Part shown: positions 1 to 5,637 of the stretch, one piece after another | How positions within the stretch are numbered: the stretch's first letter is position 1 | Layout of the letters: each line of letters opens with the position of its first letter | Source of the DNA: Gammaproteobacteria bacterium | Lineage (GTDB): Bacteria > Pseudomonadota > Gammaproteobacteria > Cardiobacteriales > Wohlfahrtiimonadaceae | Assembly: GCA_003864535.1 (NCBI GenBank) | Contig: BHEQ01000051.1 | Coordinates: 1-10,712, forward strand | DNA: 10,712 nucleotides | Direction: 5' to 3' | Notes under the pieces: model-generated | Told to the model about the DNA's origin: nothing | The model's database searches: none | The model's input: the letters and a program-made list of their open reading frames with translations, nothing else | Position numbers and translations under genes: made by a program

Positions 1-384
1 ATCATTACAAACGACAAGAGGCACTTTTTTATTTGTATAAATTAAAAAAGGCTCATCACCTAAATCTGCTGCTGTTGATATCTGGCTTGCAATAATTAAA
101 CCCTTGCTCTTTCGTGCATATCCTCTTGAAATAACACCTACATTAATATTATTTTCTTTAAAAAAGGTAATAAGTGCCAAAATAACAGGCGTTTTGCCAG
201 TACCGCCCACATTAATATTACCTACAACCAAAACAAGTGCATCATGCACAGGATTCACATAAAGCTTACTTTTTGCTAATCCTTTGGATTTATTTAAATT
301 AGCTACACACGTATAAAGCTTACTTAAAGGCAAAAGCATAGTGCTTAACAAGTTTTTGGAGTCCCACAAGGAAGGTATTTTCAT
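1..384 (-). CDS. lpxK: Tetraacyldisaccharide 4'-kinase LpxK, N-terminal part (cut by window edge)
   Basis: The reverse strand encodes 128 residues from an ATG at 384 down to position 1 with no stop, so the C-terminal part lies outside. The family phosphorylates the 4' position of the lipid A precursor at the inner face of the cytoplasmic membrane. Visible hallmarks are an N-terminal hydrophobic/amphipathic stretch (about residues 11-30), the LpxK Walker A region VGNINVGGTGKTP (about 54-66), the GVISRGYARK motif (about 83-92) and DEPFLIY (about 110-116), in the same order as in Escherichia coli LpxK. The full family length is about 330 residues, so roughly 40% is present. The ATG is the first in-frame start, and no strong Shine-Dalgarno sequence precedes it. 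The gene is divergent from the dcw operon and has its own candidate promoter at 504-532. Family assignment is firm. Confidence 0.93.
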   Translation of the reverse strand, partial: MKIPSLWDSKNLLSTMLLPLSKLYTCVANLNKSKGLAKSKLYVNPVHDALVLVVGNINVGGTGKTPVILALITFFKENNINVGVISRGYARKSKGLIIASQISTAADLGDEPFLIYTNKKVPLVVCND

Positions 385-503
385 ATGTATATATTTATAC
401 CATTTAAATAGAGCTAGAAATCTAATAATATCATAATAAAAATAATTAATGATTGATAATATAAAAAGTAATCTTAAGATAAGCTTTTAATATAACTATG
501 TTA

Positions 504-532
504 ATTCTAGTGAATCCTAATCTATTTATCAA
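504..532 (-). promoter_or_regulatory. Candidate sigma70-type promoter for lpxK
   Basis: Read on the reverse strand, TTGATA (527-532) is followed after 17 bp by TAGAAT (504-509), a good match to the -35/-10 consensus with ideal spacing. An overlapping TTGACA (536-541) with TAGGAT (514-519) at 16 bp is a possible alternative. Transcription would begin near 497, leaving a leader of about 110 nt before the lpxK start. This is inferred from consensus only; in such AT-rich DNA chance matches are common. Confidence 0.45.
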
Positions 533-591
533 TAATGTCAATAACTAAAAGATTACTATTGGTTAATAAGCTTAGCTAAAACTTAATATCC

Positions 592-620
592 TTGACGGAA
601 ACTTAATTGAAAGATATAGT
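592..620 (+). promoter_or_regulatory. Sigma70-type promoter of the dcw operon (Pmra-like)
   Basis: TTGACG (592-597), a spacer of exactly 17 bp (598-614) and TATAGT (615-620) each differ from the sigma70 consensus by one base. It lies about 100 bp upstream of rsmH and points into the cluster, the place of the mra promoter in other gammaproteobacteria. Predicted transcription start is near 627, which falls within the operator-like repeats that begin at 620. This is the best promoter match in the intergenic region. Confidence 0.72.
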
Positions 621-644
621 GGGTGAATGTGGGTGATCGTGGAA
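620..644 (+). promoter_or_regulatory. MraZ-type operator: TGGGN repeats with 5-nt spacers
   Basis: TGGGT (620-624), gaatg, TGGGT (630-634), gatcg, TGGAA (640-644): two perfect TGGGN boxes and a third that keeps TGG, each 10 bp apart. This equals the arrangement known for MraZ operators in Escherichia coli (TGGGN, 5 nt, TGGGN, 5 nt, TGGGN). The array begins at the last base of the -10 box and covers the predicted transcription start, a position suited to repression. No mraZ gene is present downstream or elsewhere in the window, so the binding protein must be encoded elsewhere, or the site is a relic. Confidence 0.68.
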
Positions 645-655
645 AATAAACCCAT

Positions 656-679
656 ATATTTAATGAAATATTTAATAAA
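656..679. repeat. 12-bp tandem repeat in the rsmH leader
   Basis: ATATTTAATGAA (656-667) is followed at once by ATATTTAATAAA (668-679), with one mismatch. It lies in the untranslated leader between the operator-like boxes and rsmH. It may be a simple duplication; no function can be read from it. Confidence 0.6.
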
Positions 680-724
680 AAACATCTTACCTTTGCACTG
701 AACATTAACCAAGACATAAAAGCT

Positions 725-1702
725 ATGAAAAACTTAAACTCACAAGAAATTGTTGCTAAGACGCATCGAAGTGTACTTCTTGCTGAATGTTTATCAGGTT
801 TAGCTATTATCAAAGATGGTGTTTACATTGATGCAACTTTTGGGCGTGGCGGACATAGCTTGGCTATTTTAGAGCTACTCCAAAATGGAAAACTCATCGC
901 GATAGATCGTGACCCACAAGCACAAACTTATGCTAATGAGCACTTTAATCAGAGTAACCAGCTTCTTAACTGCAAGCAAAATAGCTTTATCTTTTGTGCA
1001 AACACTATGAGTGAGCTTGAAAATATCTCCCAATATCTTGGTGTTTTAACTCAAATAGATGGCATTTTAATGGATATTGGTGTTTCATCCCCTCAACTAG
1101 ATGATCCGCTACGTGGCTTTAGTTTTAGCAAAGATGGTCCTTTAGATATGCGTATGGACACGCGTTCAGGCATTAGTGCCATGGATTGGATAGCTACTAC
1201 TGATGCAAAAGAGATGGCGCGTGTATTTAGCCGCTACGGGGAAGAGAAATTTGCCATGAAAATAGCCTTTGCCATAGAAAATACGCGAATCCAAACCCCA
1301 ATTACCCGCACCTTACAATTAGCTGAAATTATTGCAGCAGCAATGCCATTTAAAGATAAGCATAAACATCCTGCTACTCGCTGTTTTCAGGCGATTAGAA
1401 TTGAAGTAAACAATGAGTTAAAAGAGCTTGCCCAAGGCTTAGATGCTGCTTTAAATAGCCTAAAAATAGGAGGAAGATTAGTTGTGATTAGCTTTCATTC
1501 CCTAGAAGATCGAATTGTAAAGCAATTTATGCGCTCTCATGCAACGAAACTAGATTTAATGCCTAACTTACCTGTTCCTGTCTATGCCAATGAGATTCGT
1601 TTGAAACTAATTGGTAAGCCGATTAAAGCATCTATACTTGAGTGTGAGCAAAATCCACGGGCGCGTAGTGCTATTTTAAGAATTGCGGAGAAAATAAAAT
1701 AA
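725..1702 (+). CDS. rsmH: 16S rRNA (cytosine(1402)-N(4))-methyltransferase RsmH (MraW)
   Basis: The 325-residue product is a SAM-dependent methyltransferase that modifies C1402 in the decoding centre of 16S rRNA in the cytoplasm. It aligns along its whole length with the E. coli protein (313 residues). Visible motifs are the SAM-binding DATFGRGGHS (36-45) and AIDRD (59-63), DIGVSSPQLD (117-126), RGFSF and GPLDMRMD (130-145), HPATRCFQAIRIEVN (215-229), GGRLVVISFHSLEDRIVK (249-266) and the C-terminal NPRARSAILR (310-319). The ATG at 725 gives about seven residues more than the E. coli N-terminus and lacks an obvious Shine-Dalgarno sequence, but no better in-frame start exists before the conserved HRSVLL segment. 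It is the first gene of the operon here because mraZ is absent. The stop is one base before ftsL. Confidence 0.97.
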   Translation: MKNLNSQEIVAKTHRSVLLAECLSGLAIIKDGVYIDATFGRGGHSLAILELLQNGKLIAIDRDPQAQTYANEHFNQSNQLLNCKQNSFIFCANTMSELENISQYLGVLTQIDGILMDIGVSSPQLDDPLRGFSFSKDGPLDMRMDTRSGISAMDWIATTDAKEMARVFSRYGEEKFAMKIAFAIENTRIQTPITRTLQLAEIIAAAMPFKDKHKHPATRCFQAIRIEVNNELKELAQGLDAALNSLKIGGRLVVISFHSLEDRIVKQFMRSHATKLDLMPNLPVPVYANEIRLKLIGKPIKASILECEQNPRARSAILRIAEKIK

Positions 1703-1703
1703 A

Positions 1704-2036
1704 ATGAAAAGCTTATGGACTGTTTATGTTTCGTTTTTTTGTGGAGCTGTCTCATTAGCCCTAGGTCTCATGCTAATTCAAGATACGCATAAAAGTCGAA
1801 TGACATGGTATCAAATTGAAAAGCTCTTGACTCAACAAGAAGAGCTTGAGATTGAATACAATCAATTGAGACTTGAAAAAAGTATGCTGGCAACAGGTGC
1901 TATTTTAGATAAAAATATTCGCACGCATTTAGATATGGTTATTCCTGATCCTACTACAGTTGTGTATGTCAATGATAATAAAATAAAAACTCTTGCTGAT
2001 ATTTCAATTTCTAGCATTTCTAATGCCTCGCAATAA
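1704..2036 (+). CDS. ftsL: Cell division protein FtsL
   Basis: This 110-residue bitopic membrane protein has a short cytoplasmic N-terminus, one membrane segment (about residues 7-27) and a periplasmic leucine- and glutamate-rich helix (about 32-65) of the coiled-coil kind that pairs with FtsB. FtsL, FtsB and FtsQ together activate FtsW-FtsI at the septum. Sequence identity in this family is low, so the call rests on size (E. coli 121 residues), topology and the fixed place between rsmH and ftsI. The start lies one base after the rsmH stop; GGAG at 1687-1690 is a plausible but rather distant ribosome site, and translation is probably coupled. The tail after about residue 95 is polar and not recognisably conserved. 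Confidence 0.9.
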   Translation: MKSLWTVYVSFFCGAVSLALGLMLIQDTHKSRMTWYQIEKLLTQQEELEIEYNQLRLEKSMLATGAILDKNIRTHLDMVIPDPTTVVYVNDNKIKTLADISISSISNASQ

Positions 2037-2078
2037 CGGAGTTTTGGTTATTTATTGCTGATTAATTATTACTAAATA

Positions 2079-2085
2079 AGGTGAT
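2079..2085 (+). promoter_or_regulatory. Ribosome binding site of ftsI that decides its start
   Basis: AGGTGAT is a seven-base match to the 3' extension of the consensus Shine-Dalgarno sequence (AGGAGGTGATC). It overlaps the upstream GTG at 2081 but is well placed for the in-frame GTG at 2090 (8 bases between AGG and that codon). This argues for 2090 as the true start. Confidence 0.6.
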
Positions 2086-2089
2086 ACTT

Positions 2090-3826
2090 GTGTGGTTTGA
2101 GAAGCTTAGAGGATTGGTTAAAAATAGTTGGCGCATTGCGCTAATTGGCGTTTTATTTACATCTTTAGGCGTAGCCCTTATTGCACGTGCCGCGTATCAC
2201 CAACTTTATCCCATCCAACAAGCTTTTCTCCAAAATGCAGGCGATAATCGCGCCATCCGCACTATTACAATCAGTGCAAATAGAGGAATGTTTTTAGATC
2301 GTAATGGTGAGCCTATCGCTGTATCTGCCCCTGTTATTTCTTTTTGGGCAAACCCAACTATATTAGTAAATTATGAGCATTATTATAAAGATATAGCAGA
2401 ATCTCTAGATATTCCCTATGCTAAATTTGTAAGCTTAATCGAGTCACGTAAAGATAAAAAATTTGTTTGGTTAAAACGTCAACTTATTCCCGAGCAGTCT
2501 CGCGCCCTGTTACGTTTAAATATCCCAGGTATTCATCAAGAACGAGAGTATCGTAGGTATTATCCTGATGCTGAGGTCACCTCACATATTTTAGGATTCA
2601 CAGATATTGAAGATCAAGGTCAAGATGGTTTAGAGAGAACATTTAACGACCTTCTGCAAGGTAAAAATGGCTCTAAGCGTGTTTTAAGAGATCAGCGTGA
2701 TCGTATTATTGAAGAGATTGAAATTATTAATGAGCCACTTGCAGGAGAAAATATTACTCTCACCATAGATCGGCGCTTACAATACTTAGCTTATCGAGCT
2801 CTTAAAACAGCTGTTTTAGAAAATAATGCTACAGCAGGCTCGCTTATTCTTGCAGATGCTAAAACTGGTGAGATTCTAGCACTAGTTAATCAACCTGCGG
2901 GCAATCCTAATGATCGCGCTCAAAGAAAAAGTGAATTACTAAAAAACCGCGTAGTTACAGATGTATTTGAGCCAGGTTCGATCATCAAACCATTTGTAGT
3001 CGCAACTGCATTAGAGACAGGTTTATGGCGACCTCATACTATGATAGAAACAGGATCAGGTGCTATGCCATTAGGCAAACATATGATTCGTGATGTTGGG
3101 CGCAATGGACTTATAGACGTAACTAAAGCTATTGTTAAATCAAGCAATATCGCCATGGTTAAGATATCCCAAACTTTTCCACCCCAAAAATTATACGATA
3201 CTTATAAGTCTCTTGGAATTGGACAAAAAAGTGGTTTAAAATTTACAGGTGAACAAGCAGGTTATTTAGGTAATGTTAAAGCTTGGAATAAAAACTCCTT
3301 TGAATATGCAACTAAAACATTTGGGTATGGCATCACCATTAATACCTTACAAATGGCACAAATGTACGCAGTACTTGCTAATGACGGTGTTTATAAACCG
3401 CTCCATATCAAAAAAGATAAACCTCTTTTTGATGATACACACCGTGTCATGAGCCAAAAAACAGCCCATGAAGTTGTGACTATGCTTGAAGCGGTTGTCG
3501 GCAAAGGTGGTAGCGGGCGACGGGCTGCCGTTCCTGGTTTTAGAGTTGGTGGGAAATCTGGAACGGCACGTAAAGTAATCAACGGGCATTATTCTAATAG
3601 TGTCCATCGCGCCTTTTTTGCAGGAATTGCCCCAATTAGTAATCCACGTTATGTCTTAGTCATTGTTATTGATGAGCCTAGTGCTGGGAAATATTATGGA
3701 GGTCTTGTTGGAGCACCTATTTTTAGTGAAGTTATGGGAGGAGCATTGCGTTTATTAGGTGTTAGACCTGATGAGATTCCTGATTTACCTAAACTTAAAT
3801 TAATCTCAAAAGAACAATCAAGATGA
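2090..3826 (+). CDS. ftsI: Peptidoglycan D,D-transpeptidase FtsI (PBP3)
   Basis: A class B penicillin-binding protein that cross-links septal peptidoglycan as partner of FtsW. A GTG at 2090 gives 578 residues; the in-frame GTG at 2081 would give 581 but sits inside the ribosome site. E. coli FtsI has 588. The order is: short cytoplasmic tail, membrane segment (about 15-35), PBP dimerisation/pedestal domain (ISANRGMFLDRNGEPIA, about 61-77), then the transpeptidase domain with active-site SIIK (S297 in EPGSIIKPF), SSN (351-353) and KSGT (489-492), numbered from 2090. All catalytic motifs are intact. It lies 53 bases after ftsL, and its TGA overlaps the murE ATG (ATGA), implying coupled translation. 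The C-terminal tail is short and basic, with no obvious processing site that I can assign. Confidence 0.97.
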   Translation: MWFEKLRGLVKNSWRIALIGVLFTSLGVALIARAAYHQLYPIQQAFLQNAGDNRAIRTITISANRGMFLDRNGEPIAVSAPVISFWANPTILVNYEHYYKDIAESLDIPYAKFVSLIESRKDKKFVWLKRQLIPEQSRALLRLNIPGIHQEREYRRYYPDAEVTSHILGFTDIEDQGQDGLERTFNDLLQGKNGSKRVLRDQRDRIIEEIEIINEPLAGENITLTIDRRLQYLAYRALKTAVLENNATAGSLILADAKTGEILALVNQPAGNPNDRAQRKSELLKNRVVTDVFEPGSIIKPFVVATALETGLWRPHTMIETGSGAMPLGKHMIRDVGRNGLIDVTKAIVKSSNIAMVKISQTFPPQKLYDTYKSLGIGQKSGLKFTGEQAGYLGNVKAWNKNSFEYATKTFGYGITINTLQMAQMYAVLANDGVYKPLHIKKDKPLFDDTHRVMSQKTAHEVVTMLEAVVGKGGSGRRAAVPGFRVGGKSGTARKVINGHYSNSVHRAFFAGIAPISNPRYVLVIVIDEPSAGKYYGGLVGAPIFSEVMGGALRLLGVRPDEIPDLPKLKLISKEQSR

Positions 3827-5637
3827 ATATAAACTTAAGCTATTCCATGAATTTAAATTTTCTATTTCATACTCTTATCAATAAGTTAAAAGGCAATAAA
3901 TCTAAGCTGGCATTATTTGATTTAAGCAAGATTAATAATATGCTTTTAAAAATACCGAAGAGTCTTGAAATTTCAGGATTAGCCTCAGATACGCACCACG
4001 CACAAGAAGCTAATTTATTTTTTGCACTGCAAGGAAAATCACATCATGGTTTAGAATTTATTCAAGATTTAATTGATAAAAAAGTTAGTGCCATTATTTA
4101 TGAAGCAACTGATGCGATAAATATAGTAGCTAAAGCGCAGCAGCTGTGTGAACATGCCCAGATTCCTTTATTAACGCTGCCACAGCTTAATATTTTAATT
4201 TCACCACTTGCGCATATTTTTTATAAAGATATTCTAGCAAGCATTAAGTTAATTGGGATAACAGGTACAGAAGGCAAAACATCTGTCGCCCAATTTATCG
4301 CTCAGAGTTTAGAATATTATGGAAATCCGTGTGGTTATATCGGCACAAATGGAATTGGGCGTTTACACAATCTGCGTGAAAATACGCATACAACCCCTGA
4401 TTTTTTAAGCTTAATGCGCGCTTTAAGTGACCTAAAAAATCAACTTCAAGCAACAATAGCAATGCCTAAATATGTTGTTTTAGAAGTAACATCGCATGCT
4501 TTAGATCAAAAGCGTATTGAGGGTTTAGAGTTTGTGGCTACTGTTTTTACTAATTTAAATCGCGATCATCTCGATTATCATCATACCTTAGAAGAGTATG
4601 GAGCCGCTAAAGCCAAATTATTTAGCGCGTATCAATCAAGTAATATCATTATAAATACAGACGATATTTTTGCGCGTAATATTTTATTGCCACAAATACA
4701 AGAGATGCTAGAAAAATCAAATAATAATAATGATGATGATGATGATGATGATGAGAAAGATCATAAACAGGATCATGAGCACGATTATAAGCAACGTCAT
4801 GAACTAGCTTATAAAACAAATTTGATTACTTTTGGCGAAACTAAATTAACTATAAACAATTTTCCTATAAACAATGCTCATATAAACAATGTTCATATAA
4901 ATAATTTATCTATCAACAAGATATCAAATCATGATTCTAAAAATAATTATAAACATCTTTTGATTGAGAATATTCAATGTGTTGCCGATGGTTTATGCTT
5001 TAATCTAGACAAACATATGATCAAGAGTAAGTTATATGGGCATTTTATGGCAAGTAATCTAGCTGCTACCGCAAGTGTACTGGCTGCACTGAATATTCCC
5101 ATTAAAGATATCTATAACTTGTTAGAAAAAATATCAACTGTAACAGGGCGGATGCAAAAAGTTATATTTGAAAATAATCAAATGCCCTACCCTACCGTGA
5201 TTATTGATTATGCGCATAAGCCGAATGCTTTATTACAAGCTTTGATTGCTCTAAAAGCGCATTCAAGTTTAGGCAGAATCATCTGTGTTTTTGGTTGCGG
5301 CGGTGATCGTGATAAAGGGAAACGTCGCTTAATGGGTGATATTGCAAGCAAAAATGCTGATATTGTTATCATAACTTCAGATAATCCAAGAACTGAAGAT
5401 CCCCTCATGATTATCCAAGATATTTATGCTGGAATTGCGCCTAATCTTCTTAATTTAATTAGTATCGAGCCTGACCGCGAAAAAGCAATTATTCAAGCAT
5501 TAAGCTGCGCAAAGCCTGATGATATAATTTTAATTGCAGGCAAAGGGCATGAGAATTATCAAATTATCGGTAACATTAAAAATCATTTTGATGATCAAGA
5601 AATAGTTATAAAATATTGGAGTAAAACATGCGTTTAA
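3823..5637 (+). CDS. murE: UDP-MurNAc-L-Ala-D-Glu:meso-diaminopimelate ligase MurE, enlarged by repeat-rich inserts
   Basis: The cytoplasmic ligase adds the third stem-peptide residue using ATP. The 604-residue product is about 110 longer than E. coli MurE (495). Order: N-terminal UDP-binding domain (to about 138), ATP-binding central domain with P-loop TGTEGKTS (147-154), HTTPDF (189-194), EVTSHALDQ (221-229), NLNRDHLDYH (244-253) and the carbamoylated-lysine region AAKAKLFS (K263), then the C-terminal domain with TGRM (441-444), IDYAHKPNAL (461-470), FGCGGDRDKGKR (490-501), DNPR (520-523, the meso-DAP signature) and GKGHE (573-577). Extra length is about 26 residues at the N-terminus and two hydrophilic inserts (about 299-331 and 343-376) made of tandem repeats. 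The P-loop has E150 where N is usual, and the early DSR motif reads DTH (56-58). The frame is open and other motifs intact, so it is probably active. The start overlaps the ftsI stop; Met9 is an alternative. Confidence 0.95.
   Translation: MNINLSYSMNLNFLFHTLINKLKGNKSKLALFDLSKINNMLLKIPKSLEISGLASDTHHAQEANLFFALQGKSHHGLEFIQDLIDKKVSAIIYEATDAINIVAKAQQLCEHAQIPLLTLPQLNILISPLAHIFYKDILASIKLIGITGTEGKTSVAQFIAQSLEYYGNPCGYIGTNGIGRLHNLRENTHTTPDFLSLMRALSDLKNQLQATIAMPKYVVLEVTSHALDQKRIEGLEFVATVFTNLNRDHLDYHHTLEEYGAAKAKLFSAYQSSNIIINTDDIFARNILLPQIQEMLEKSNNNNDDDDDDDEKDHKQDHEHDYKQRHELAYKTNLITFGETKLTINNFPINNAHINNVHINNLSINKISNHDSKNNYKHLLIENIQCVADGLCFNLDKHMIKSKLYGHFMASNLAATASVLAALNIPIKDIYNLLEKISTVTGRMQKVIFENNQMPYPTVIIDYAHKPNALLQALIALKAHSSLGRIICVFGCGGDRDKGKRRLMGDIASKNADIVIITSDNPRTEDPLMIIQDIYAGIAPNLLNLISIEPDREKAIIQALSCAKPDDIILIAGKGHENYQIIGNIKNHFDDQEIVIKYWSKTCV
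4720..4752 (+). repeat. In-frame trinucleotide microsatellite (AAT)4(GAT)7 within murE
   Basis: Four AAT codons (4720-4731) are followed by seven GAT codons (4732-4752), coding for Asn4-Asp7 at residues 300-310 of MurE. Uniform codon choice points to recent growth by replication slippage. Since the unit is one codon, changes in copy number keep the frame. Confidence 0.9.
4759..4806 (+). repeat. Degenerate 12-bp tandem repeat within murE
   Basis: Four units of 12 bp code for DHKQ, DHEH, DYKQ and RHEL (MurE residues 313-328). The pattern is Asp-His/Tyr-Lys/Glu-x, so copies have drifted but kept the period. The result is a very charged, His-rich segment next to the Asn-Asp run. Confidence 0.7.
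4849..4923 (+). repeat. 15-bp tandem repeat (five units, xINNx) within murE
   Basis: Five consecutive 15-bp units encode TINNF, PINNA, HINNV, HINNL and SINKI (MurE residues 343-367). Units two and three are almost identical in DNA (ATAAACAATG core), the last has drifted most. Five residues per unit keeps the frame. It follows the conserved-looking strand NLITFGE and precedes HLLIENIQ, so it probably forms a loop on the central domain. Confidence 0.88.

Larger units (their letters stand above)
385..724. other. Divergent intergenic region between lpxK and rsmH
   Basis: These 340 AT-rich bases separate two genes transcribed away from each other. I see no credible protein gene in it; in particular there is no mraZ, which normally sits directly before rsmH. 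It holds a candidate - strand promoter for lpxK (504-532), a strong + strand promoter for the dcw operon (592-620), a 10-bp-spaced operator-like repeat array (620-644) and a short 12-bp tandem repeat (656-679). Overlapping 8-bp palindromes TAAGCTTA and TTAGCTAA (567-579) lie just upstream of the dcw -35 box; their meaning is unknown. No terminator is expected here since both genes start in this region, and none is seen. Confidence 0.8.

Noticed and set aside
623..649. Mini-ORF starting at GTG 623 (VNVGDRGK) as a possible leader peptide
   Set aside because: It is created by the TGGGT repeats themselves, has no ribosome site, and would start at or before the predicted transcription start.
645..724. 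Possible remnant of mraZ between operator and rsmH
   Set aside because: All three forward frames were compared with the MraZ N-terminus pattern (MFRG...LDSKGRLxxP); nothing similar is present in these 80 bases.
583..813. Reverse-strand open frame of 76 codons over the dcw promoter and the rsmH start
   Set aside because: It covers the promoter and operator-like sites and overlaps rsmH; no family resemblance and no ribosome site. Taken as a chance frame.
3347..3607. Reverse-strand open frames inside ftsI
   Set aside because: They lie antisense to the conserved transpeptidase domain and have no recognisable features.
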